Assembly (NCBI GenBank): GCA_964035545.1
Contig: OZ037768.1
Span: 9,725,241 to 9,789,240 of the forward strand
Length of the DNA: 64,000 bases
Origin: Bugula neritina
Lineage: Eukaryota > Bryozoa > Gymnolaemata > Cheilostomatida > Bugulidae
Direction: 5' to 3'
This document shows, piece by piece, positions 14,455-25,600 of this stretch. The translations under genes and the position numbers were made by a program. Position 1 is the first letter of the stretch. Each line of letters begins with the position of its first letter. Under the pieces are notes generated by a model. It was not told the DNA's origin, did no database searches, and worked only from the letters and a program-made list of their open reading frames with translations.

Positions 14455-14830
14455 AGACAAATGCATTAATTTCTTCTTCTGGATGCTAGTGGTTTTATCC
14501 CAAGTTTGTCCATAGTCAAGTTCAAACCTTTCTGTTCTTTAACACTGTTAATGAAATGAACAGCATCTGACTGAACACCTGGTAATGTCACTTTTACAGT
14601 CTGTGTCCTAGACAGCACAAGCGTATTCTAGATGCAGTAGACACAGAGGCTTATACTTGAGCAAACATTCATGCTGTGGCATCCAGTGCAGTGCTCTTCT
14701 AATCATTCCAAGTTGTTTCGTTGCTCTTAGGACTTTCTCGTGAATATACGTATCAAACTTACAACCAGATTTAATCAACACTCCAAGATATTTGGCGCTA
14801 TTTACAGGGTTGGGGTCAATTACACATGAA
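14455..14830 (-). mobile_element. Decayed non-LTR retrotransposon fragment (reverse transcriptase C-terminal part)
   Basis: Read on the minus strand, translation gives KYLGVLIKSGCKFDTYI, then RATKQLGMIRRAL and LLHLEYACAV. These correspond to the conserved KYLGV, LG-(F/M)-(I/L)-RR and LEYA-x-x-VWD signatures of Jockey/CR1-type LINE reverse transcriptases. The expected VWD tryptophan is replaced by a stop, and a frameshift follows before LGIKPLASRRR. The element is truncated at both ends and certainly inactive. Confidence 0.7.
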
Positions 14831-15000
14831 TGTGATTAATTAAAATTACATGAGAATTTGTCAATTACAATTATAATTACAGTTAAAATAAATGTAATTA
14901 ATTACAATTACATTTTTATATATCAGTTACAATTTACATTCAATTACTTGAAAAAATGTAATTAATTGCAACCAATTACAATTGCAAATTACAATTACCC
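14820..15000. repeat. AATTAC/GTAATT-rich low-complexity patch
   Basis: Irregular repetition of AATTACAATTAC and its complement over about 180 bp, immediately beyond the LINE fragment. It may have grown from the element's 3' tail region, but that is a guess. Confidence 0.6.
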
Positions 15001-15413
15001 CAACCCTGGCCATTTATCAATTTGAGCTGAGAACTATTCAGAGTGTATTTTGGTTGGTCTTGGATTAAAAACCATTTTTTGCTTTTGACAATGCTCAACA
15101 ACCTGCCCATTTATCTGCCCATTTTCCTAAGCTATTAAGATTTTGTTGAATCCGTTTAGTGTTACCAGCAGAGTGTCCAATTTAATACCACATAATTATA
15201 AGGATGCATTTATTGTCAAAATTATAAGTTATACTTATAGTTATACTGTTCTATTTATATTTACAAGGCTTTAATATTCAGCATATGATAATTTTTTGAC
15301 TGGTATCATTATGATTATCCAATATAGATATGAATAATTGCTAAAAGTGAAATAAGCACTCTTCTATAAATAATAGGCTATATAAACTCTTGCCTTTTTA
15401 TTTGAAGATCAAG

Positions 15414-18400
15414 ATGAACTCTAGCTTCAGTTTGATAATAAAAGCCCCAAAGAGAAAGCAAAGGAAAGTAATAAAACTTTCACCAAATTTATCCTCAGAC
15501 TCATGTTCAAAAGAGAGTGTAGATCAAAACAATTTCACAAATAATACAGATTGGTTATTAGTACTAAAGAGGGTTGAAGAAGAATTTGTTTTGCACAGGT
15601 ATGTGCCACAACTACATGTTTTAATATTATTAATATTAGTATTAATAATATTAATTTGTACCATTATTATTAGTATAATTGATAAATTTATATATGCAAC
15701 TTTAAGAAATGAAACACGTGAATTTATATTTTGAAAATTTAATGCTAACATTAATGGCCTAATTTGTAGTTATGGAATACCCTACCTCTGTTGATATCAT
15801 ACCAGGCCCATCTTTTTTTCTTTTATGATGAAAGAAGAGAAACATTCAATTTATAATTTTTAATTTATGATGTTCTTTTTATTTGGCAAGATCCAACTTT
15901 TGGCATACAATTGTGCTTTTTACATTAGAGATATCACAATTTTGATTCTATCATTAAATTTGTTTTCAATTTGAATCCTCTGTTTTATTAGGTAAACAAG
16001 TTCCATTTATTTCTAAATATTTTTTTACTGCTTAAATAACAGAGTAGTTTTGAATTTAATATTTTTAGCAATTTGTAGAACAGAGTTTCAACTGAGCCTA
16101 AATTATGGTAAAACATACATTGATTCAGCACCTAGTACAAAGCTCTCAGAGTTGGGCATAGTGAATGGAGACATACTGACATTGAATATACTCACTAGTA
16201 GAGCTGATGAACACTCACCAACTGCTGCTCCTACAAATCGGTTTTCTGACACTAAAAGTGTGGAACAGAAGCTAATAGCAGATTCATTTCCTGAAACCTC
16301 TAGAGACACAGCAGAGAGTTCCATCAATGTAATTAGAAGCTGCCTTAATATACATGATGATAATTTGTACTATACTTTATACAATAGCTGCCTAATACTT
16401 AGGTATTGCCAGGTGTTCAGTGACTTGAAGGTGCTCATACTTTTTGATCTTTTATAAGGACTCAGCTATCAAATGTTGTCTGGTTCACCCAAAAAAGTGT
16501 TAGCATAATTGATAGAGTTCATATCTTTTTTTTTGTACGAAAATAAACTAATGCAGTTAATACAATATCAGATCACTCTATTGTTTGAATTTTTTTAGGT
16601 GAATCCTCTAGCTTCATATAGCCCTGGGACCTTTAGTTTAGTACCCCTGTTTTATATGTTATGCTAGTATCATGAACCTTTAGCTATTCTCTATAACATA
16701 CATTTAATATTCTGCAACACAACATAATCAACTGTGCAAATACTTACTTATATTCCCATTATACTTTCAAAACTTAAGTTTGGAAAGTACTAAAGCTTTG
16801 TATGGAGTCTTCAGACAGATGGAATATTTCATGCTAATCTTTGTTTATCTAATCATTTTCAAGATGGAGGTATCACCTGATAGTACGGGTGCTGCGGTTG
16901 TCAACCGGTATCTACTCAACCCAATGTTGCTCAGAGATGTCACATCATCCAGTTTATACCCTGCAGAGTTTCACCAACTAATCCTGGAGAACAGCACGTC
17001 AAACTCATGTGAACTTTTGCTTTTCACTCTTCACACTTTGCTGCTTGAAGGTGGCTTCACATCTTTAATCTGCAAATCGGCTGAGGTATTTCTTAGAAAA
17101 ATTGATATTGACAGTTGAGGTTTTTACTTTGTATTTTTTGCACAGTTTGTTAGCAAAATTTTTGAATAGTGCGTTGTTTTTTAAGATTAGTTTAAAAGAG
17201 CGGTGATGAAGTTTGATTTTTAGTTGCTTGTAACATAAAATAGTAAATTCCACTGATTTTAGGCAAGAAATTATTTGGTAAAAATCTCATCTTGTTTTAA
17301 GTAGCCAGTAGTTTATTTAACAATTGTATGTTAACCTGATTCTTCAACTCTCACACTTGCTTTTTGCTTACTTTGGGTTGTTTACAGATATATAAAGTTG
17401 AGCTAATTGACTCATAGAGGTTTATGCAAGCATGGATCTATATTATGACTTTCCTTTTTTTCACAGCAGCTTATTTAAAATATGTTGTAAAGTATCTATC
17501 TGGAAAAATTCTACATTATTTTCCCTTTATACAGATATTGATATTGCTCTAGATTATTGATGGTCATTAGTTGCTTTTTCAGTATTTTTTAATAATTCGA
17601 TGACTGGGAAAAATTGCAGCTATGATTTTGGTTACTTCATGTTCACTCTGTTACATTGCAGGCAAGTTTTCTAAAGCAGATTACTAGATCTCCTGACGTC
17701 TATCAAATCAAATACTGTCACAAGTTTTACCCAGAAGGAAAAATAACTGTGGCATTTGTTAAAATGGATCAGAAACTGGCTGTTCACGGTAATTCAATAT
17801 ACAATGTAGTTTGTAAGATTTAGCCTAATCCTAATTGGTTAGTTAATTGTAATTGATAAATATTACTTTATATTTTGTTCACTTTTAGTAAATACAATGC
17901 TTCAAGTACCACATTAATATTTAAAATTGCTAGAGTTGGATCATGCTATGGTTTCTATATACCTCAGCCTTTTGCATCGATGTTTACAAGTAATTATGAA
18001 TTTCAGGGATGGAGGGGGGGGGGAGAAGGGTTAAAGTACTGCTACTGACAGAGTTTTTTAAAATAAGAGGCAATTTGATTAAATGTTTTGTTCTTTAGAA
18101 TTGTAAAGCACATGTTTTGTATTCCTACTTAGGGTTTAATTAACTCCGATATAAATGAAAATGATTTTAGTGTTATAAATTTTTTGTATTGATTCATTCT
18201 GTAAATTGCAAAAAGTGCCTTTCTTCAGCTGTTTTGGGTATAAATTATTTTGGTCGAATCACACCGTCTGTTTGGTATATCAACTTTGCTCACAACCATT
18301 CATTACATTTTGTCAAGTATGATTAATCAAGAGCTACTTTATACAGCTAAGAACTAAAGTGGTTTCAACTCAAATACATTTGTTTATTTGCAACTAGTAG

Positions 18401-21400
18401 TTCAGTCCGAAATTGTATGCTCTTGCTGACAATGTATAATAACTCCTAATTATATACATTCATTATCTACTTTACTTTAATCATTGTGCCTATTAAATTT
18501 GAAATAAAAATAACAAGGCAATAATGATTTTTGATAGCCCTCTAACCAACTTTCACTCACATTTAAATTTTACGTCAAAGCATTAATGATTAAAGTATGT
18601 GCCATATAGCCAAATGAGCCAAGACCTGTGTAGGGTTACATAACTACAAGTTTGTGATTCAAGATATTTAGTAGCTATTTGCATATTTTCAGGAATAGTC
18701 CAACCTTCCGGGAACATCAGCATGACTCTATCTATCACAAATTATACCAATCAATGTAAGTCTACTAGATATTAGAGTATATGACTATTATAGTAACTAC
18801 TGTGACTAAAGTATTATATGGTTATCTACTTGCGAATAGATAGATAACTCCTTAGATGTTATAATTTTGAAAGCTACTGCATTATGCACATGAGTTAGAA
18901 AAATGTATAACTTTGATGATGTTTTGCTATCCTAAGATAAAGAAAATATAATTCAAAGGTGTATTTTATAACTATGGCTATATATATGCTACACGTGACT
19001 GATGTATAATTCAGCTGGTATTACATATTAAAAAACTAAATTATTTTCTTCATCTAACAAAATGTAGCTAAGGTTATGTTAAGTATTATGTATTGCATGT
19101 ACAAAGAATTTATCTGACTTGTGTTGCAGCTGGTCTCTTAGGTGCTAAACTGTTGGAGTTGTCACGTCAATTTAAGGACCTGTTTGTAACGCCACTTGTT
19201 ATAAAACTGAGAGAAGGTATTTTCTTATCTCAGATTTTTTTCTCACCATTGGTTAGTTGGTTTTAATGCTTTTTTCGTAGATTATTGCGAACTCTATCAG
19301 TGTTTCTGTAACTAGACTAGGAGCCGAAGTTGATGACAAATTTAAAAAAATGGAGTAATTGATTGAAATTGTTTGTGTCACCAAAAAGCATTACTTGTTA
19401 GCATAAGTATATAACTCAGTAATATGTAAGCAGCCTATCTTCACAACAGTTATTGGTATTACAATGCATAAATTCATATATTTTTTACAGCTTTAGGCAT
19501 GGATGCTTACCCACCCCTGTTGAATCTGCCTCATGAAATGCTAGTAAGTTTAGCTGTTGAGTTTTACTGCTGACATAGTCATTAATAATAACAGCCTTTT
19601 GTAAATAAAGCCTGCAATATTCAAAAACAAGCTTTTTTGGCCCATACATTTGAAATGATTTTGTAAAATTATAAATTTCGAAAGATATCTTTCAACTTTT
19701 AAATTAGCTGCTGTAGTTGTAAAATTAAAATTAGGATTTTATGAAATGAAGGTTCTGTGTGTTGCTAACTTGATACAGTCGAGAGCTTGCTGATAACTGC
19801 TGGCTCTGTAATTTTGCAGTTATAAAGAATAAGGTCTAGTTCAGCTGATGGTTTATTTAAGTTAGGTTTGACTGCATTTTATTATGAAAGAACTTGATAA
19901 GTCTATGAATTATAATATAATGTATGTTATTTTCAGAAATTTATGAAGTGCTTAGCTTTACTATTAGACTGTAGCAGGTTGTATGTTATATAAATATAAT
20001 ATTTTTATATAGATGGTAATTCTTGATAAGCTAGATCCTAGATCCCTCTGTTACTTGGGACAAACATGCAGTCAATTATCTCAAGTCTACAAAAGCAACG
20101 CAATTTGGAAACGATTTTATCTCAGATTTGTTGGTAAGTTTTGTTTTATACAAAAGTAATATAAGTTGCATTGTGCCACATAGTTTGTATTACCTGTTTA
20201 TTATATTCAGGGACATTAGGTGTGGCATCTGTTGATGAGGAAGACTTCTGGTATAAAAAATATAAAGAAAAGGTTCTGCATAAGTCAAGAGTTCCATTTC
20301 ATCCCACACCAGACATACTGCCCTATTTTCCATGTAAGTCACTAATCATATTAATTCTATTTTTCAACTAAACTTACTTCTGCGTCTAAGCTATTTAGCC
20401 ATGTTGTTAATACAGTGCTATTCAGACCCGACTGCTGTGCTACCCAGGCCCTACTGCTGTGCTACCCAGGCCCTACTGCTGTGCTACCCAGGCCCTACTG
20501 CTGTGCCACTCAGGTCATACTACTGTGCTACTCAAGCCCTACTGTTGTGTTACTTAGGCTCTACTGCTGTGTTACTCAACCCCTAGTGCTATGCTTATGC
20601 CTTTTGAGACATCATCAAACTTGACAGAGCAGCTTGCTGTTATGACCAGTGATAATAAAACTTTGGAGTACCGATTTCCAACGTCCATTTTCTCAGAATC
20701 GTGATTTCAGAAACGTTCAAGAGGGCTTATTGAAAACAGATGATAACTTGAATTATATTAATGCTAAAAACATAAAACCAACACTAATTTGTCTAGAAGA
20801 AATTATTCTATGCATTAAAATCATAAAATCAATTTTCATACGTTCATCAACGTTCCTGGTTTTGTGGTGATTAGTCACATATATTAGTAGTTTTTACATA
20901 GTTGATTTGAGATTTTAGAATTGAAACTCGCTTGTTCACTATTTTAGTTATTGTGAAACTGAGTGACTGCTTACATTGCTAGATTCTATACAGAAATATT
21001 TGTTTTCTTAGTTTCTGTGAAATTTTTGGGTACTTCGAGAATTGTTTAGCTATGCATGTCATAGATATCCCTATAAACTGTTGACAATTAAGTTAGCTAA
21101 ACATCTATGACTATAACCAATCTTGAATGATTTATTTATGTTTAGGAGCTCATATTGTTATGCTGGATGCTTTTCCAGAGTTTTTGCTGCCAACTCTTCA
21201 CCAACTAGTGTTATGGAATTTGAAAGGTGTGCTAATTACTGCACCTGTATGGTTTCCTAAAATTGTAGGTTTGCGTATTTTTATTATTGATGTATCTGAA
21301 GTTTCTTGCTGTTTCACTTCATCTTGTAGTTACTCATTTCCCCAGACCGATATTTTGGGAACCACCACCCTTGCCCCCTCCTATACAAGACGATCCTCTC

Positions 21401-21538
21401 AACCGCCACATCAGACACCCTATGGCAAGAGACTTTGACTTTCAATACCAACCCCATACTTGGAACTCTAGTGTCGTACATCATTTACCTCGAGCTTCCT
21501 CTCACAGGAACACACGTATTTCAAATATTATGTTTTAA
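15414..21538 (+). CDS. FBXO7: FBXO7, F-box only protein 7, 10 exons
   Basis: FBXO7 is the substrate receptor of an SCF (SKP1-CUL1-F-box) ligase and binds the proteasome regulator PI31. Exons: 15414-15598, 16079-16328, 16864-17085, 17662-17788, 18693-18755, 19130-19216, 19491-19543, 20013-20133, 20211-20333, 21330-21538. All are GT-AG and sum to 1440 nt, 479 aa plus stop (human about 522). Residues about 4-105 form a ubiquitin-like domain ending FQLSLNYGKTYIDSAP then LSELGIVNGDILTLNIL, matching human FTITLNYK and LASYGIVSGDLICLIL. The middle holds the FP (PI31-binding) region (LLFTLHTLLLEGGFTSLI). The F-box is at about residues 324-370 (LPHEMLMVILDKLDPRSL with WKRFYLRF). The C-terminal tail is proline-rich (FWEPPPLPPPIQDDP). 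The second-exon acceptor (16078) was chosen by phase; the AG at 16068 would create a stop. Upstream lies a TATATAAA. An AATAAA is at 21841. Confidence 0.93.
20417..20590. repeat. 22-bp minisatellite in FBXO7 intron 9
   Basis: About seven to eight copies of a 22-bp unit (CTACTGCTGTGCTACCCAGGCC) occur. The first copies are nearly identical and later ones progressively diverged. Because 22 is not a multiple of three, the array stays open in several frames and produces spurious repeated peptides. It lies wholly within the intron 20334-21329. Confidence 0.9.
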
Positions 21539-21804
21539 TATGCTGAATCATCATTTCCCTTATATTTGGCAGTTTGTAGATAATGATTTATGTAACTTAA
21601 TTAACAATTGCAATATCTTTTATTTCAAGGTTTTGTGCATATTATGCCTTTATCAAAAATTATAAATAATATACTGTATGCTTTGTTTAGATGTTTGTTT
21701 TTGTCTTAAAAATCAGGTTGTATATTATAAAAAAAAACATTAATATTGAACTGGAGAGTGTAGATGTTAATTAATGAGATATGTATGGGACCAGCATAGA
21801 AAGT

Positions 21805-21826
21805 CCACTACACTGCAGTGTAGTGG
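21805..21826. repeat. Perfect 22-bp palindrome in the FBXO7 3' UTR
   Basis: CCACTACACTG is followed immediately by its exact reverse complement CAGTGTAGTGG. Transcribed, it could form a hairpin just 15 nt before the AATAAA. See findings. Confidence 0.8.
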
Positions 21827-21840
21827 TTTTACTTCATGTC

Positions 21841-21846
21841 AATAAA
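21841..21846 (+). terminator. Probable polyadenylation signal of FBXO7
   Basis: A canonical AATAAA lies about 300 nt after the FBXO7 stop, on the correct strand. A cleavage site is not directly visible. Confidence 0.55.
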
Positions 21847-22225
21847 TCTAACTAAAGTAATGTAAACTGTTCAGAACGTTAGATTAAAGGCTATTTATGA
21901 CAAAAATTAAATGAATTGATTAGGAGTGATTGAGCCCACGGAATTTGACTTGGCTTTGCTATTGGTCAACTATAAAATATTATTATATACGTATAACATG
22001 ATCTGTGTACAACCGCTGCTTCAAGTTCTGTTCTCCCATCAGCACAGCACAGAGTACTATTATGAAAATCTTTGCAGCAGAAAAGAAACTAATGTTTCTG
22101 GCTAACCATATTTGAAAGTTGTTCAGTTAGCTCAAGTAACTCGAGCAATTACTATATTATGTATATAATTTCCCAGGATTCAAAGCCTGTTATTCAGAGC
22201 AAATCACCGATTCAACTTTTGAAAC

Positions 22226-22231
22226 TTTATT
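22226..22231 (-). terminator. Probable polyadenylation signal of PAN2
   Basis: TTTATT on the plus strand is AATAAA on the PAN2 strand, about 435 nt after its stop codon. This would give a 3' UTR of roughly 450 nt. Confidence 0.5.
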
Positions 22232-22664
22232 ATGGGGCACTGTACAATACAGTAACAAAGATAAAAACATATTTTACACAAAGCACAAAACATGAAATTA
22301 CATATTGCAAGAAAGCTGCATAAACATAAGCTAACATTATTAACATAGGGTTTTCAGTAAAGGTTCATTAAAATGCATATAGTATGTTGAAATTGAAAAA
22401 TAAATGCAAACAGCTAAATAAAGGCGCAGAGATCAATAATGAGGTTATAAGATCAGAGCTGCACAGTATTGCGACTAGCTTTTTCAATAGAACACAACTG
22501 CATAGCATCTATAGGTATGTTAAAGTGATAACAATCACAGACATATGCTGAACATGCACCACACTCAGTGGAGTACATTGTGTATGTTTGTGTACATCAT
22601 GCACATGTATTTATCATGTCATGTCTATTTAACGCTCTCATTCGTCAATAGTTATGGTCAGCAC

Positions 22665-25600
22665 TTATGTATCACCAGCTCCACCCACATCAGAACCAGA
22701 CTGAACGAATTTTATACCAGGAACACCGCTTGGCGCATCTTCAGGGACCTTCCAGTTTAGTTCCCGGCCTGCAATAAAAATTCCAATTCATTTCCGTCAT
22801 AAAATTATATTCGTTAACCGAAAAAATGTTGTATACTACACAACAAGTTTCAAATTTTGGGAGAAATAAAATTAGCACTTTAGGTAAAGGGAACTTTCAA
22901 ACCAACACTGCTTCTCTAGCTACATTTTAATATTATGCTTTATTGCCATTCATCTTGTAGAACTGCCTTTCTTGTGCATAATTAACTAAAATAATTTGTA
23001 GACACAATACAATGGGAACATTATATTACAAACTATATTGTAAAGTTTAGCAAAATATTTGAACATAAATGTCAACAAAAATAAAATAAATATTTACAAG
23101 GTGTGTCTTGTAAATTGTGTGCTGGGGTAAAAACTATGGAAATAATTAGTTGCGTATAACCTTTTAAAAAATATAGATACTGCAGATATGTAGCATGTAA
23201 TCTCCACTGATTTCTATACAATAACATTACTAAGAAAAATAGAATGCTGCTTCTCCTTTTATTGCTAACTTATTCCTCATTAAATTTATTGCTGTATGTA
23301 TGGTTTGTCAAACCCACAGTTACCTGATTTTAAGTATCAACCTCGAAAAATGTTTTTTAAATTTCCTATAGACTGCCCTGCTATTGCACGGCTAACTAAT
23401 AGCTGGTAAGTTCTCTCAACTATTTATATATATTCTTGTCCCCAGGCACCACTATTATTCACCATCAGTATGAACAATTGGACATTTTAAAAATAATATC
23501 ACTAGCATTGAGTTATATAATAATATTATTAAAAGCTGTTGAATAAAAGAAAAAGAAAATTTGTGCACATTTCAAATATTGTTACATGTTGCAACTCAAA
23601 CAATCGGGTTTTCAAAGAAATGAAATAAAATAAAGTTAGATGACATGCCGCCAATACAACATTTACCTTTCTCATACAGATCAATAACTTCAATCTTGGC
23701 TTTCTTATCTACATTGAGTTCTTTGTACTTGAAGTAAAGCTTGAGAGCTGCTTGAGCATCTTCAGTAGAATCATGAGTGTCGGATTGGATAGTCTCACCT
23801 AACAGATACACAATCAACTAATGTGTTATGTAAATATCAAGATTACAGATCTGCCCAAGTGTGCTACTTCCCTAATGCAAGAAAGTTATTTCGTCTTCTA
23901 GATTACTTAGATTATATGTGAAAAGACAGTAGTTCAAACATAAAAATGGCCATTATCAATCTACTTGGAAAATTAAATTTCAGGAAATAAAATTTACAAA
24001 CCTAGGAAGTACCAAGCAAGAAACTTCAACGATATCCTTCTTTGGCGTTGGAGGTAAAATAGCTCTGCAGTATCACAAACTTGCTTTGGTGGAATCTGAA
24101 AATATAAAATAGCTCAATAAATAAACATGCTATGATCAAACAGCCTTCAATCAATATCTAATACTTATGGGAGCTGCTTGCTATCTATTACTTACCACAA
24201 TGTTGATAACTCGGAAATCTTTCTTCAAACCATGTCCAACAAAGATGACACCTTTATCCACCATATACCGCAGTCGTATGTACATAGATTTGAGGGTGGT
24301 TAAATGCTTTGATGAAAGAGCAACATCGAGATCGCCAGGCTTGATTCCAGAAAACTAGAATATATACAGTAAAGTAAATAAAATGAAACAAATAGACCAT
24401 CAGTGGGCAAATGCATGCAATATCAGGTAGAGCAACAAGTTTGTTGATGTTTTAAATACTCTATATAAGCATTTGAAAGGAGCATCGATAATACGCAAAG
24501 AGTGAAAATTTTGTTGCGATGATTTATATACTATGCAATATTATATTATACAGCCGTTTTATTTAAATATAACGTAACAGAATGAGTGCCATCAGTGATT
24601 ATTACAATATAGAAAATTAAATTATATTCATTGGTTGAAACTTTTACTGCAAGCGAGATTACTAGAAGCATAGTGAAATGTTGAGCATATCAAATACTAA
24701 AAATGAGTCAACTTTAAAGTAGAACATATCAGTAACTATGTCAATGGTGCAAATAGCATGAAAACTTGAATTGAAACATCATGAGTACAAATTAAATACT
24801 TGCATCACACATTTTATTATGCTCCGAGGGGGGAATTGATTTGTAACAAAAAATTACTTGGAAGTGTTAATAATGCACAGCTATGAAGTTTCCACAAAAC
24901 ATGAGAAACCTGCACATTAAATTGACTGAACAAACAAGACTGTTTGGGAATGTCGATTAAGCTCATGTAACACAACAGTATCAAGTGAAATCTGCTAATA
25001 AAATATACAGTCAAAGTTTTGATGAACAAATAAGGATCAAACATTCCTATGTTTTCTTCAAGTTAAGATAATATTGACTTACTTCTGGTGTTAACAACAG
25101 CCCATTAGAAACAATTAAAAGCCACATTTAACAGAACTAGGTGTATAATAAATATAATTACTTGATAAGTGAGAGTATATATATTTACCCGATAGTATAT
25201 AATATAATTACCTGAGAGTATATAATATAATTCCTATGTTTTCTTCAAGTTAAGATAATATTGACTTACTTCTGGTGTTAACAACAGCCCATTAGAAACA
25301 ATTGAAAGCCTTCCGATTCATAAAGGCTGCCACAATTAACAGAACTAGGTGTATAATAAATATAATTACCTGAGTATATAATATATTTACCTGAGAGTAT
25401 ATAATATATTTACCTGAGAGTACATAATATATTTACCTGAGAGTATATAATATAATTACCTGAGAGTATAGAATATAATTACCTGAGAGTATAGAATATA
25501 TTTACCTGAGAGTATATAATATAATTACCTGAGAGTATAGAATATAATTACCTGAGAGTATATAATACAATTACTTGAGAGTATATAATATAATTACCTG

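Larger units (their letters stand above)
11292..15413. other. Divergent intergenic region UBE3C / FBXO7
   Basis: These 4.1 kb separate two genes transcribed away from each other and must contain both promoters unless 5' UTR introns extend further. I see no protein-coding exon. The content is AT-rich low-complexity sequence (notably 12085-12310), a possible MITE (about 13459-14170), a decayed LINE (about 14455-14830) and an AATTAC-rich patch (14820-15000). A TATATAAA at about 15379 lies just before the FBXO7 start and could be a core promoter element. Confidence 0.6.
21539..22664. other. Convergent 3' region between FBXO7 and PAN2
   Basis: This stretch holds the two 3' UTRs meeting tail to tail. 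It contains the FBXO7 polyadenylation signal (21841), a perfect 22-bp palindrome (21805-21826) and, for PAN2, a TTTATT at 22226-22231 (AATAAA on the minus strand). No coding exon is apparent. Confidence 0.6.

Noticed and set aside
20401-20624. Overlapping frames with repeated CYPGPTAV-type peptides
   Set aside because: Produced by the 22-bp minisatellite, whose period leaves several frames open.
21127-21272. Exon-like segment after TTTAG in FBXO7 intron 9
   Set aside because: Joining it to the preceding exon creates TGA at the junction, whereas the exon at 21330 keeps the frame and proline-rich tail.
24167-24358. Plus-strand open frame of 63 codons
   Set aside because: It is the antisense shadow of the PAN2 nuclease exon 24354-24196.
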